Source of the DNA: CAWGUU01 sp963825765 | Lineage (GTDB): Bacteria; Actinomycetota; Acidimicrobiia; Acidimicrobiales; AC-14 | Direction: 5' to 3' | Assembly: GCA_963825765.1 (NCBI GenBank) | Contig: CAWGUU010000014.1 | Coordinates: forward strand, 310,001-374,000 | Length of the DNA stretch: 64,000 bases | In this document: positions 7,658 through 16,597 of the stretch, one piece after another | Layout: each line of letters begins with the position of its first letter | Numbering within the stretch: position 1 is the first letter of the stretch | Position numbers and translations under genes: made by a program | Notes under the pieces: generated by a model | What the model saw: only the letters and a program-made list of their open reading frames with translations | Databases searched by the model: none | What the model was told of the DNA's origin: nothing

Positions 7658-9717
7658 CCGCGGCGCTGGCGGACTACTGGCCCACGCTCTGTCCTGCCCT
7701 CCCAGCAGCCTGGGATACGCCAGTCAACCGACGGAATCTGGGCGAGCTGACACGGCGCTTGGCGCCCATCCCACGGATCGCCTTGGAGTGCCGGTTGGCC
7801 GACGCCGCGCCGACGATCGAGCTCCAGCAGTGCATTCGGCGACACGACGGTGAGCCCGCTCTGCTACGTGACTTCCTTCTCGCAACCCAGTCGGCGGCGA
7901 TTGAGGGTGACGGCGCGTGGGCGCGGCTCCACCGCTTCTGTGCGGCCTGGGCCGACCCCACGACGTTGCTGCACCGCGGGGTCACCGAGGTGTTCCTGGA
8001 GCACGACCTCGACCCCGCCCCTCAGCCCGCCTTGGCATGCGTGGCCCGAACGCCACGGATGACACCGTCGGTCTTCCTCTCCGTCTCCGAGACCGATGGT
8101 GAAGCGGTCGCGGAGGCCGCCCTCGCGCTCCTGCTGCCGGCGCCATGGCCGCCCGGCCTGGCCGACAACCTGGCGGGCTGCTTTGCCGCGTGCCCCGCAG
8201 ACGCCTCGGTGAGCTATCTCGGCGCCATGATGGGCCGCACGACCGAAGCCGTACGGGTGAACCTCAAGCGGCTACGGCTCGACGAACTCGTCCCGTTCCT
8301 GGAGGCGGTCGGGTGGAACGGTCCGCTGGGGGCCGTCGAGCACTGGGCCGGGTGGGCGTACGACCGCGTCGATCGGGTCACCGTCTGCCTCGACGTTGGC
8401 CCCGTCGTCTACCCGAACCTCGGCCTGGAGTGTGTGCTCGCCGTCCAGCCACCGCGTGACCCCCGCTGGCGCGAGCTCCTGGAGGAACTGTCGGAAGAAG
8501 GACTCTGCACGGCCGCGAATGCGGCTGCGTTGCTCGAAGTGCCTGGTGCGCTGAGTCCGCCCGAAGCGCACGGGGAGTGGCCGGCGGCGTGGATCGCCGC
8601 GACACTCGCCGCCCCAGCGGATCACTTCTCCACGACCGAGCGCCAGTTGTCCCACGTCAAGCTCACGGTCGCCGGGCAGCAGGTTGTCGCCAAGGGGTAC
8701 TGGGGTGCGGGACATGTCTGGCGGACGCCTCGCCCGGGGACTCGAGCGGCAGGTCCAGGGAGCTCGGAGCGCCCGGTCACCCAGGCGCTGTCCGGTGCGA
8801 TCGACTTCCTGCTCTCCCGGCAGGCGCACACGGGGCGCTGGTCCGACTTCGTCCTGCCGGCCGGTCCGAGCGACGAATGGGCGACCGCGTTCGTGGGCGC
8901 CTGCCTGCTGGACGCGCCGGGCGAGAAGACCTGCCGAGCAGCCCGACGGGCGTGGGAGGCGCTGCTCCGCCGGCGTCCCGACGAGCCGGGCTGGGGCTAC
9001 AACCGGCTGACGCCCGCCGACGCCGACAGCACCGCTTGGGCACTGCGGCTGGCCGGCGGCCTTCGTATCGTCGAGGATGGACGTGTGGCTGCGGCCCGCG
9101 CCTTTCTCGCCGGGCATGTCTCGGCCGAAGGCGGCGTCACGACCTACGCCGAGCGGGACCCCATTCGGCGCTTCACGCGCCTACCCGAGGACGCGTCGTT
9201 TGCGGGCTGGCGGGCACCGCACGACTGCGTCACCGCCGCCGCGGCACCGCTCCTCGGCGCGGTGACCATCGACTACCTGGGCCGCAAGCAGGGCGACGCC
9301 GGCAGCTGGCGGAGCTACTGGTGGTGGGACGACGAGTACACGACCGCGCTCGCCGCCGAGGTGCTGCCTGCCTCCCGCGCCACTGCCGCCGGTTGGGCCC
9401 GGACCCGGCTCACCGCCGCCGGCGCGGTCCACAGCGTCGACGGAGAACCGTCGGCGTGGGCGACCGCGTGGTGCCTACGCGTCCTGGGGCACGACACAAG
9501 GTTCGGGGCGGACGAGGCGCGGGCGGTGCGGTGGCTCCTGGGCGCGCAACAGGTGGACGGAAGCTGGCCTGCCTCAGCGCGCCTCCGCGTGCCCATGCCC
9601 GGACAGCTCATCGCGGCCGGGCACGAGAGGACGATCGACGCGCTCGACCAGAACCGCGTGTTCACGACCGCGGCGGTGGCGGCTGCACTCGCCACCAGCG
9701 CCTACGTGAGGCGGTGA
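7654..9717 (+). CDS. Alpha/alpha-toroid (prenyltransferase/squalene-cyclase repeat) protein with novel N-terminal domain
   Basis: 687 aa from a TTG that overlaps the previous TGA (TTGA); the frame is open further upstream, so the start is inferred. Residues 1 to about 350 form a domain I do not recognise, with FLEHDLD (near 113), PSVFLSVSE and a closing HVKLTVAGQQVVAKGYWGAGHVW. Residues about 375-687 are toroid repeats of the squalene-hopene cyclase/prenyltransferase-beta superfamily: QALSGAIDFLLSRQAHTGRW, AWEALLRRRPDEPGWGYNRL, a DADST motif at the place of the cyclase DxDD, and QQVDGSW. With an HPr-kinase-like gene before it and a Nif11 peptide 9 bp after it, it may process or bind a peptide or isoprenoid. 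Function is not proven by sequence. Confidence 0.65.
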   Translation: MTAALADYWPTLCPALPAAWDTPVNRRNLGELTRRLAPIPRIALECRLADAAPTIELQQCIRRHDGEPALLRDFLLATQSAAIEGDGAWARLHRFCAAWADPTTLLHRGVTEVFLEHDLDPAPQPALACVARTPRMTPSVFLSVSETDGEAVAEAALALLLPAPWPPGLADNLAGCFAACPADASVSYLGAMMGRTTEAVRVNLKRLRLDELVPFLEAVGWNGPLGAVEHWAGWAYDRVDRVTVCLDVGPVVYPNLGLECVLAVQPPRDPRWRELLEELSEEGLCTAANAAALLEVPGALSPPEAHGEWPAAWIAATLAAPADHFSTTERQLSHVKLTVAGQQVVAKGYWGAGHVWRTPRPGTRAAGPGSSERPVTQALSGAIDFLLSRQAHTGRWSDFVLPAGPSDEWATAFVGACLLDAPGEKTCRAARRAWEALLRRRPDEPGWGYNRLTPADADSTAWALRLAGGLRIVEDGRVAAARAFLAGHVSAEGGVTTYAERDPIRRFTRLPEDASFAGWRAPHDCVTAAAAPLLGAVTIDYLGRKQGDAGSWRSYWWWDDEYTTALAAEVLPASRATAAGWARTRLTAAGAVHSVDGEPSAWATAWCLRVLGHDTRFGADEARAVRWLLGAQQVDGSWPASARLRVPMPGQLIAAGHERTIDALDQNRVFTTAAVAAALATSAYVRR

Positions 9718-9726
9718 CGCGACGGA

Positions 9727-9942
9727 ATGCCGATCCAAGACGCCCTTGACTTCTTTCACCTTGTGCGCCAGCGCCCAGACGTCCAGGAGCAGATCGCGAC
9801 CTGGGGGCCGGCGCCGTCACTCAGCCAGCTGATCGAGCTGGCGAGCCAGCTTGGGTGTGCGTTCTCGCAGGCGGAGCTGCACGCCGCGTTCCGTCACGAC
9901 TGGACGATGCGGTGGCTCCAGCAGCGACACGCCGCCGGCTAG
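9727..9942 (+). CDS. Nif11-domain small protein (possible RiPP leader-type peptide)
   Basis: 71 aa. The sequence follows the Nif11 pattern: an N-terminal helix (ALDFFHLVRQRPDVQEQI), a middle helix (SLSQLIELASQLG), then CAFSQAELHAAF and a short basic end. Nif11 domains serve as leaders of RiPP precursors and also occur alone. There is no Gly-Gly cleavage site followed by a Cys-, Ser- or Thr-rich core; the protein ends 17 residues after the Nif11 motif. It is therefore either a stand-alone Nif11 protein or a leader whose core lies elsewhere. Position 9 bp after the toroid protein indicates one operon. Confidence 0.65.
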   Translation: MPIQDALDFFHLVRQRPDVQEQIATWGPAPSLSQLIELASQLGCAFSQAELHAAFRHDWTMRWLQQRHAAG

Positions 9943-10190
9943 CCGCCTATGGGGACGAGCTCCACACAGCGCGCGCACCTCGGGAACGCGCCCTGCTCCC
10001 AGGGCAGCTCGGCCCACAGCCTGAGCGTCACGTCGGTCCCGCACACGGGCACCGTGCCGTTCGAGAGCACGGCGTGGCACAGCCCGCCGGGAATCTGTCT
10101 GCGCGCCCGCCGCCTGGACCCGGAACCTGTGCTGGAGGGACCGAACCAGTCCAGGCCCTCGGACCCGATCTGGTACTTCACGTTCCCCAC
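9939..10190 (-). CDS. Small Cys-containing protein (zinc-ribbon-like end), unknown function
   Basis: 83 aa from GTG. Four cysteines occur as C-x11-C and FPRCARCVEL, the latter a C-x2-C knuckle near the C-terminus. The layout recalls short actinobacterial proteins of the DUF3039 type (a Val-x-Leu-Cys-Gly turn, then Trp, then C-P-x-C), but similarity is only in pattern. It converges on the Nif11 gene with a 4-bp tail overlap. A metal-binding role is inferred. Confidence 0.45.
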   Translation of the reverse strand: MGNVKYQIGSEGLDWFGPSSTGSGSRRRARRQIPGGLCHAVLSNGTVPVCGTDVTLRLWAELPWEQGAFPRCARCVELVPIGG

Positions 10191-10225
10191 CGTAATGACG
10201 GCTGTGGTCCGGTGCTCGGGCCCCC

Positions 10226-10696
10226 TCAGGTTCGGCCTCGAGACCGGTCACCGAACAGGACGAGGTTGAAGAAGACGAACTTCGCCACCCACACGATCCC
10301 GAACGAGCCGACGACCATGGCGCTCACGATCAGCGCCTGGGCGGCGCGGCTGTCGGTGACCTCCCTGGCCACCGACTCCGCCACCCCGGCCACCCACGTC
10401 GACAACACGAGCCCGACGACGGTGATGACCCAGAAGGGCACCACCTCCTTGAGCAGGTGCGACCGGCCCGTCTTGCCCCACGTCCACGTGCGGTTGAGCC
10501 AGTAGGACGGGATGCTGGCCAGCACGAAGGCGACCAGGTTGGCGGCGCGTGCCCGCCACCCGAGACCGGCGTAGAGCACGAACAACACGACCTGCCCGAA
10601 CACCACCGTGATGACCGACACCAGCACGTAGCGCACCACCCGGCGGCCCTGGTCGGATCGGGCGCGCTCCAGCAACCCGCCAGCGCCCAAGCTCAC
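10226..10696 (-). CDS. GtrA family membrane protein
   Basis: 156 aa with four membrane segments: VRYVLVSVITVVFGQVVLFVLY, AANLVAFVLASIPSYWLNR, VVPFWVITVVGLVLSTWVAG, and the last ending GIVWVAKFVFFNLVLFG. The IPSYWLNRTWTW motif after helix 2 and the VAKFVFFN end are typical of GtrA/DPMS2-like proteins, which help flip or present polyprenyl-linked sugars at the membrane. The GTG start overlaps the stop of the methyltransferase gene (GTGA), placing it third in an operon after the GT-C-like protein and methyltransferase. Confidence 0.85.
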   Translation of the reverse strand: MSLGAGGLLERARSDQGRRVVRYVLVSVITVVFGQVVLFVLYAGLGWRARAANLVAFVLASIPSYWLNRTWTWGKTGRSHLLKEVVPFWVITVVGLVLSTWVAGVAESVAREVTDSRAAQALIVSAMVVGSFGIVWVAKFVFFNLVLFGDRSRGRT

Positions 10697-11301
10697 CGGG
10701 TCACCCGGAGGAGTATCTGGGCCGGCCAGGGCACGGTCCGGCCGGCGAACGAGGCGATCTTGAAGTCGGCGTAGTACTCGCCGTGGGCGTTCCAGCCCCG
10801 CAGGATGCGGAGCCAGTGCGACCGGGTCAGCAGCCGCTCGTTGCCGACCAGGCCGGGCCCGACGTGGCGGACGTGCGGGTAGTAGACGCTCGGCACCGAG
10901 GCGTACACGACCGACCCCACCCGCAGCTGCTCGGCGACCATCGACCGCACGTCGTCGTCGTCGAAGTGCTCCAGCAGCCCCTGGGAGAAGCACGCCGAGA
11001 ACGCCCCGTCGGGGAAGGGCAGGCGATGGGCGTCGCCCCGGACCGCCAGTGGCTGGGTCCCCGCCTGCGCCGAGAAGGCGCCCGCCGACGACAGGACGGC
11101 GGCGCTGTTGTCGACGGTGACCACCCGCTCGCACCACTTGCTGGCCAGGCCCGACAGCATGCTCGTGCCGGTGCCGACCTCCAGCACCGACCGGTACCGG
11201 ATGAGCTCGTCGAACATGCGGACGTGGGTGACCCCCCACCGCAGCATGTCGGGAACCGACCTGGGCGAGGCGTAGACCTCGTCCCACGGCTTGACCCTCA
11301 C
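10693..11301 (-). CDS. Class I SAM-dependent methyltransferase
   Basis: 202 aa from GTG in a GTGA overlap with the upstream gene. The SAM-binding motif I is VLEVGTGTSMLSGLA (about 38-52), followed by VVTVDNS (motif post I), GDAHRLPFPDGAFSACFSQGLLEHF (motif II region) and LRVGSVVYASVP. This is the methyltransferase_11 pattern used on small molecules, lipids or sugars. The flanking GtrA and membrane glycosyltransferase-like genes suggest a lipid-linked glycan or its carrier as substrate, which is inference. Confidence 0.83.
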   Translation of the reverse strand: MRVKPWDEVYASPRSVPDMLRWGVTHVRMFDELIRYRSVLEVGTGTSMLSGLASKWCERVVTVDNSAAVLSSAGAFSAQAGTQPLAVRGDAHRLPFPDGAFSACFSQGLLEHFDDDDVRSMVAEQLRVGSVVYASVPSVYYPHVRHVGPGLVGNERLLTRSHWLRILRGWNAHGEYYADFKIASFAGRTVPWPAQILLRVTR

Positions 11302-13640
11302 GGGGCCCCTGTCCCCCGGGCCCCGCCCGTCTGGCACGCGGGCGACACCTCGAACACCACCACCTCGTCGTTGGCCATGGCCTGGGCGAAGCACCGCCGG
11401 CTGGCCAGGACGGGAGGCAGGCCGGTGGCCCGCCACGTGTACACGTACCGGAAGTCGCGCCGCTCGAGGATGTCCGCCTCGCGCAGGAGGGTGACCCGCC
11501 CCGTCTCCGCGTCCAGGCCGTCGACGTGGACCCGCAGGCGGACCCCGCCCTCCCCGCCCTCCAGGTGGAGCCGCGAGGTGCCCGACCGCACGTCCTCCTC
11601 CACCTGGGCCCGGGTGGGGGGGTCGGCCTCCAGGCGCACGTCGACCTGCTCCTCCCGGACCGTGCGGGAAAGCGTGCCCCCGCTGCCGTCGGCTTGGAGG
11701 GCCACGCCGATCGCGAACGGAGGTGGGTCCATTTCGACCGACACCGCGTCGGCCTCGCCCACGCGGACCACGTCGATGGCCAGTTCCCCCTTCTCGCCGG
11801 TGGCGGACATGGCGGCGCGTACCTCGAGGCTGCCGTAGTCGACCTGGAGGGTGCCGCGGCCGTCCTCCGACGCCTCCGCCTGGACCGTTGGAACTGGTGG
11901 GGAATCGACCCGCTCGGGGCCGACGGCCAGCGTCACCAGGGGGAACCAGTCGCCGCCGACCCGGCCCTGCACCTCGACGGGCGCGGCGGTGCCATCGCTG
12001 GCGCTGAGGCGCAGGCTGCCGCTCTCCAGGACCACGCTCCCGGCCATGAGCCGCTCGACGTCGGTGCTCTCGGCGTGGGCCTCCTCCAGCAGGTTCACGT
12101 ACCCCTCCGCCGTCCCCAGGGCGTGCACGTGGGCCAGGCCCTCGATCATCCAGGCGTAGAGCGCGCCGGCGACCTTGTCGCCGCCCTTGGCCGACACCGC
12201 CACCGTCCCGGGCCGGGAGTCGAGCCAGCGGATGCCTTCCATCTCGTCGTCGGTGATGAGGTTGTAGTACGGCACCGCAACCGACAGGCGCTGGAAGTAG
12301 GAGTGGCCCGCCTGCAGGCTCAGGGCCACCACCGCGACCCCCACCAGGACGCTCACCGCCCGCCGGGCACCGGGACGGGTGGCCGCGGGCAGGCGTGAGA
12401 GCAGCCCGATCACCACTGCGACGGTGCAGCCGACTGTGACCGGGAGGGCGTACGCATAGCGCGTGGTGTAGGACTCGTGGCCGCCGCCGAGCAGCAGGTT
12501 GCCGACCGACACGACCCCGACCGCCGCCCCCCACAGCCCGAGGCGCAGGCCGGTGGTGCCGTTCAGCGCCCGTCCCCCGGGGATCAGCACGAGGATTCCG
12601 CCGAGCAGGAGCGGGACCCAGAGCAAGGGGTCCTCCCGGAAGGCCCAGTCGGGGAGGCTGGCCAGCCGGGACGGGTTGAAGGCGACGGTCACGGGGGTCT
12701 GGAGGCTCGTGTAGAAGGACGCGGCGGGCGCCACTGCCGCGAGGGCTACCGCCCCGACGCCGGCAAGGGGCAGCGCCGCCCGGTAGGCGGCCTTCAGCCC
12801 CTTCGTGCCCTCCTGCAGCAGGGGCGGGCCGATCGACGCCACCGCCACCAGCGCGCAGACCTCGGCCAGGAGCACGAAGGCAAGGGGGTGGGTGAGCCCG
12901 ACGAGCCCGCAGAGCCCACCGGCCGCCACCACCCGCCACAGCGTCGGCTTGGTGACGACACCCTCGACCAGGCGCATGGCGAACAGGCTCAGACCCAGGC
13001 CGAGCATCATGGACGCGCCGTACCAGGCCACCCCCTCGGCGATGACCGGCGCCAGCACGAAGGACACGACGCCGACCATCTCGGCGAGGGGGGCGCCCAG
13101 CCGTCCCTTGACGAACACGTAGAAGCCGGTGGCCAGCACCAGCACGACCACCGCCATCCCCAGCACGACCGCCCCCAGGTCGTCGGTGGCCAGTCGCAGC
13201 ACGCCGAGGAGCACCGGGAAGACGGGCAGGTGCCGGGACTCCCGCACACCGTCCCCGAAGAGAGCGTCGGCGTCGGCGAGGTAGTGGCCGGCGTCGGCCG
13301 ACAGGTACAGTCGACCGCTGTGGCGCACGACGACAAGCGTCGCGACCACCAGGAACGTGCCGGCCGCCAGGGCGAGGACAGCCGCCGCCTGCGAGCTCGA
13401 CAGGCCGCCGGGAATCCTGACCGGCCTGGCCAACCCGGGGACGCGGACAGGCTCGCTGTAGCGGCTCAGCCGGCTCTGACCCCGGAATCGCGGCAGGTGA
13501 AGGCGACGGCGGCGGGGAAGGCTCGCCGACCTTCTCCGACCCGAGGTCCGGGAGAAGCGTCGGCGCCAGCGGCTACGAGGGGACCCGTCCGGCCCGTCCG
13601 CTGGCGGCGGTTCGCTCGCAGGGTCGACGAGGCGTTGCAC
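11298..13640 (-). CDS. Large multi-pass membrane protein, GT-C glycosyltransferase-like
   Basis: 780 aa from GTG at 13640, chosen because AGAGGAG lies 8 bases upstream. A basic N-terminal region (about 1-75) precedes roughly 10-12 membrane helices (to about residue 440) and a C-terminal extracytoplasmic domain of beta type. After the first helix the loop reads SADAGHYLADADALF, an acidic loop in the position of the catalytic Asp of GT-C polyprenyl-phosphate-sugar transferases. The Arg-His-Leu-Pro-Val-Phe-Pro stretch and helix pattern also fit. A related but shorter protein is encoded at 22903-24585. Donor and acceptor are unknown; operon partners GtrA and a methyltransferase fit a glycan pathway. 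Confidence 0.65.
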   Translation of the reverse strand: MQRLVDPASEPPPADGPDGSPRSRWRRRFSRTSGRRRSASLPRRRRLHLPRFRGQSRLSRYSEPVRVPGLARPVRIPGGLSSSQAAAVLALAAGTFLVVATLVVVRHSGRLYLSADAGHYLADADALFGDGVRESRHLPVFPVLLGVLRLATDDLGAVVLGMAVVVLVLATGFYVFVKGRLGAPLAEMVGVVSFVLAPVIAEGVAWYGASMMLGLGLSLFAMRLVEGVVTKPTLWRVVAAGGLCGLVGLTHPLAFVLLAEVCALVAVASIGPPLLQEGTKGLKAAYRAALPLAGVGAVALAAVAPAASFYTSLQTPVTVAFNPSRLASLPDWAFREDPLLWVPLLLGGILVLIPGGRALNGTTGLRLGLWGAAVGVVSVGNLLLGGGHESYTTRYAYALPVTVGCTVAVVIGLLSRLPAATRPGARRAVSVLVGVAVVALSLQAGHSYFQRLSVAVPYYNLITDDEMEGIRWLDSRPGTVAVSAKGGDKVAGALYAWMIEGLAHVHALGTAEGYVNLLEEAHAESTDVERLMAGSVVLESGSLRLSASDGTAAPVEVQGRVGGDWFPLVTLAVGPERVDSPPVPTVQAEASEDGRGTLQVDYGSLEVRAAMSATGEKGELAIDVVRVGEADAVSVEMDPPPFAIGVALQADGSGGTLSRTVREEQVDVRLEADPPTRAQVEEDVRSGTSRLHLEGGEGGVRLRVHVDGLDAETGRVTLLREADILERRDFRYVYTWRATGLPPVLASRRCFAQAMANDEVVVFEVSPACQTGGARGTGAP

Positions 13641-13778
13641 GGGTCCGTCTCCTCTGCGGTCGTGAAGCGGTCCGCGTCCTCCGGGGCGGGCGAAGCTTAC
13701 CCGTGGGGCGCCGTCACCGGCCGCCACACCCCATCAGGCCCGCCGGCGCCGGCGGCCGCCCGGGGGTCCCGTGCGTCG

Positions 13779-14651
13779 ATGCGGGTCGCGCTGGCCGGCC
13801 TGCTGGCCGTCGCCGCCGTCGGGTACGCCACCCTCCTGCGGCCCGACCCCCCGGCTCGCCAGCCCGTGCTGGTCGAGGACCTCTCCGTTCGGCACCTGGA
13901 CGGCCGGCGCCTGGCGGTCACTGTGAACGTGCTCAACGAGCACCAGGAGGCGAAGACGGCGCGGGTCTGGTGGCTGCTGGCCGTGCCCGGCGACGGGCCC
14001 GAGTGGGACAGGCGGGCGTACCGGTCGTCGGTGAGGTCGCTGGAGCTGATGGCCGGCGACGAGGCCGACCTGGTGTGGGAGGAGGACGCGCAGGTGCCGG
14101 CGGGTCTGTACGCGGTGTCGGCGTGGGTCCACGTCGAGGGAGCCAACGGCTTCACCCACGAGGACGGCCACGTCGGAACCGACGTCGACATCGGCCCCGA
14201 CACCGACGCTCCCCCCGGCGAGGGCCTCCTACGATCGGGACCGCCGCGCTTCGGCGTCGAGGTCACCAGCGTGGTCGCCCCAACCGTGCTGACGGCCGAG
14301 CCAGCCGCCGGCCAGGCGGGCCGGACCTCAGCGGCGGCCACTGCCGTCGTCACCAACCCCACTGGACAGACCCAACGAGGCCTCGTGCGTTGGGGCGTCT
14401 TCTCGATCGTCGAGAACGTCCCTATTGACTGGTGGCGCCACCCGGCGGCCTGGTGGGGGAAGCCCGTGTCGGTCGACCTCGCCCCCGGCGAGACGAAACG
14501 GATCGAGCTGGGCGACCTGGGGGTCACCGAGCCCGGGCGCTACGGGGTGCGGGTGCTGCTCGACACCACCGCCCGGGAGGCGGGTGGGCCGCTCGACGAC
14601 GTGGCCGTCCCGATCCCGCTGGACGTGCCGGCCGCTGGCGAGCCGGGCTAG
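13779..14651 (+). CDS. Exported or membrane-anchored beta-domain protein, unknown function
   Basis: 290 aa. ATG at 13779 begins MRVALAGLLAVAAVGYATLL, an N-terminal anchor or signal helix without a clear cleavage site. An in-frame GTG at 13662 would add a 39-residue basic cytoplasmic tail. The rest has two beta-sandwich-like modules: DLSVRHLDGRRLAVTVNVLN...VWWLLAVP and GVEVTSVVAPTVL...TAVVTNPTGQ...VDLAPGETKRIELGDLGV. Such repeats resemble CARDB/Ig-like modules found in extracytoplasmic proteins. It diverges from the GT-C-like gene, with about 140 bp between them. No family name can be given. Confidence 0.6.
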   Translation: MRVALAGLLAVAAVGYATLLRPDPPARQPVLVEDLSVRHLDGRRLAVTVNVLNEHQEAKTARVWWLLAVPGDGPEWDRRAYRSSVRSLELMAGDEADLVWEEDAQVPAGLYAVSAWVHVEGANGFTHEDGHVGTDVDIGPDTDAPPGEGLLRSGPPRFGVEVTSVVAPTVLTAEPAAGQAGRTSAAATAVVTNPTGQTQRGLVRWGVFSIVENVPIDWWRHPAAWWGKPVSVDLAPGETKRIELGDLGVTEPGRYGVRVLLDTTAREAGGPLDDVAVPIPLDVPAAGEPG

Positions 14652-15778
14652 CCGGTCCCTTCCACCTCGACCTCCGCCCCTGCCTCGTGGCCGCGCACCT
14701 GGGCCACACGCTCCGCCTCGGCCTCGATCTCGGCCCGGACCGCCTTCGTCAAGGCCACCTTGGTCAGGCTCGCGAACGGCGTCACCCGTACCTGGTAGCG
14801 CCTGCCCTTGGCGGTGCCGCGCCAGGTCCCCACCGGACACGCCTCCTGGAGCACGACGCCGGGCCCGCCCAGTGTCGGGTAGACGGCCTTGCGGTCGGCG
14901 GGGTCGGGGAAGAGCACGTCGCGGTCCCGGACCTGTAGGAACGCGTCCTTGGCGGGGAGCAGGCGCACGCCGTTCGACGCCGGCGGCTCGTCGAGGGCGT
15001 CGAGGTCGTCCTCCAGCACGAAGCCCTTGGCGGCACCCTGCACCGGCACCAGGGCGGCGGCGACCGCCGCCCACCGCTGCTTGGCGTCGGGCCTGGTGAT
15101 GCCCGCCCACTCGGCGAAGTGGCCCGACGTCGTCGGCGCGTAACAGCGGAGGTAACGCCGCAGCAGCTCGGTGCGGAGGATGTCGAGGTCGCCCTCGGCG
15201 TCGGTCCCCAGCCAGGTCTTTGCCCTGGTCAGCAGCACCGGGGCCGTGCTGGTCAGGACCAGCCGCCCGAGTAGCGGCGTCGCCCGGAACACGCTCTCCC
15301 GCGGGTGGTGCACCTTGCACCCCTTGCACCACGGAGCCAGCTCCGCCGGCACCGACGCGGTGACCGCCGTGCTCACCTCGCCCTTCGGCCGTTGCTCGGA
15401 GCCGATGGCGGCCACCATCGCCCTCTCGACCTCGACGAGGGAGCGCTGAGGTTCGCCCCACAGGGCCTCGAGGGTGTCGTCGGCGGGACGGGCACCGAGG
15501 GTGAAGACGGCGAAGTCCTCGGGCGGGAAGACGTGGGGCGCCCCACGGAGCGACCAGGCCAGGACCAGGTCCTTTTGGGCAGTGGCCTTTTTGACCACCG
15601 GGCTGTCGATGTCGAGGCGGGCTGCGAGGGAGACGTCGGCATTGCCGGGCGGCGTGTCCTGGACGCCGCAGGCGCCGGCGACGCCGGCCAGCTCCGTCGC
15701 CGGGCGGCGCCGGTCGAGCGACTGCGCCGCTGCGCGAAAGGCGAGCACCTGCTCCCTGGTCACGCGCCGCTCCGCCAC
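14648..15778 (-). CDS. Winged-helix DNA-binding protein, YcaQ/AlkZ-like DNA glycosylase family
   Basis: 376 aa. N-terminal VTREQVLAFRAAAQSL and the segment DLVLAWSLRGAPHVFPPEDF match the HTH_42 (AlkZ/YcaQ) family. LLRRYLRCYAPTTSGHFAEWAGI is the conserved winged-helix core and the C-terminus carries VLFPD...YPTLGGPGVVLQEACPVGTWRG. AlkZ-type members unhook interstrand crosslinks or remove bulky alkyl adducts; many actinobacterial members are uncharacterised. The Q-x-Q/D active motif of E. coli YcaQ cannot be assigned with certainty here. It converges on the previous gene with a 4-bp overlap. Confidence 0.75.
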   Translation of the reverse strand: MAERRVTREQVLAFRAAAQSLDRRRPATELAGVAGACGVQDTPPGNADVSLAARLDIDSPVVKKATAQKDLVLAWSLRGAPHVFPPEDFAVFTLGARPADDTLEALWGEPQRSLVEVERAMVAAIGSEQRPKGEVSTAVTASVPAELAPWCKGCKVHHPRESVFRATPLLGRLVLTSTAPVLLTRAKTWLGTDAEGDLDILRTELLRRYLRCYAPTTSGHFAEWAGITRPDAKQRWAAVAAALVPVQGAAKGFVLEDDLDALDEPPASNGVRLLPAKDAFLQVRDRDVLFPDPADRKAVYPTLGGPGVVLQEACPVGTWRGTAKGRRYQVRVTPFASLTKVALTKAVRAEIEAEAERVAQVRGHEAGAEVEVEGTG

Positions 15779-15787
15779 CGTGTCCGC

Positions 15788-16141
15788 TTACCCCGGTGGA
15801 GGAGATCGGCGCTGCGGTTGCGACCTCACGAAGTCCAGGGCCTCACGAGCCAGTGCGACCCACGTCGTCCCATCGTCGACGGCAACGGTCACCCATTCCT
15901 TCATCGGCCGCCCCTTCCCACCGTCGAACGGCATCCCGATCCCACTGCCGATCAGGGTGTCGACTCGGTCGCATGGGAGCTTCACCACGAGTCGACCGCC
16001 GCTCACCATGGCGAAGATGGAGCCGTTGACCCTCAACGCATTCGAGCCGAACGAGCGCCGACTCGACACGCCGGAAACCTCGACACCGGGACAACCGGCG
16101 AGCTCCTCGACCAGCGCGGCGAAGCGCTCCTCGGTCTCCAT
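15788..16141 (-). CDS. TfoX-N/YjbR-like small protein
   Basis: 117 aa from ATG at 16141. MET-EERFAALVEELAGCPGVEVSGVSSRRSFGSNALRVNGSIFAMVSGGRLVVKLP follows the TfoX N-terminal pattern (Arg-Ser-Phe-Gly, Gly-x-Ile-Phe-Ala-Met, Leu-Val-Val-Lys-Leu-Pro), and WVTVAVDDGTTWVALAREALDFV resembles the MmcQ/YjbR ending. In the family this domain occurs in the competence regulator TfoX and in many small proteins of unknown role. The gene lies 9 bases downstream of nothing and 10 bases before the YcaQ-like start, so the pair may be cotranscribed. Confidence 0.7.
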   Translation of the reverse strand: METEERFAALVEELAGCPGVEVSGVSSRRSFGSNALRVNGSIFAMVSGGRLVVKLPCDRVDTLIGSGIGMPFDGGKGRPMKEWVTVAVDDGTTWVALAREALDFVRSQPQRRSPPPG

Positions 16142-16597
16142 GGGACCAGTGAAGCGTAGGACGCGATCCCTCCGGCCTACGGGGACCCAGGAGGGCCAGG
16201 CTGCGGGCCGCGACACGGGGGTGGACGTGTTCGTGATCCACGGTTGCCTGGGCCGAGTCGGCCTCAGGTGCTCGAAACGATCGGGTTCACGACCATCCAG
16301 CAGAGTCCCGGGGCGTTGACTTTGCGTATAGCTTGAGGTTAGAGTGCGCTTAGATCGTCTCGTTTGGACGCTGGGTAGGTCCAAGGCGGTTCGCACTGAC
16401 GCAGAATCGGAAAGACCGCCGAACATCTCGCCTCGGGCGCCGGCTGACATCTGCAATGGGCTGGGACGGAGTAAGCACATGACCGGGGGGTTGGCGCTGC
16501 GGGTGCGCGCTCCCGTCACACGCATTGATCAGGCCGTCACTCCGCTACGTGCACAATCGAGTCAATGGTCATTAAGTCGGGGAAATGAGGATAGCTC
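16142..16597. other. Intergenic stretch with one promoter candidate
   Basis: About 456 bases between the TfoX-like gene and the EF-hand gene. Frames here are short or have a non-coding codon pattern. The only structure I can support is the promoter-like pair at 16317-16346. GC content falls towards the EF-hand gene. Confidence 0.5.
16317..16346 (+). promoter_or_regulatory. Sigma-70-like promoter candidate
   Basis: TTGACT (16317-16322) and TAGAGT (16341-16346) are separated by 18 bp, inside a locally AT-richer stretch. This would start transcription toward the EF-hand gene about 250 bp away. No experimental support; the long leader is a weakness. Confidence 0.4.

Noticed and set aside
12477..13778. 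Long open extension upstream of the exported protein at 13779
   Set aside because: It runs antisense through the GT-C-like gene and shows shadow composition; only the part after 13779 has an anchor helix and beta modules.
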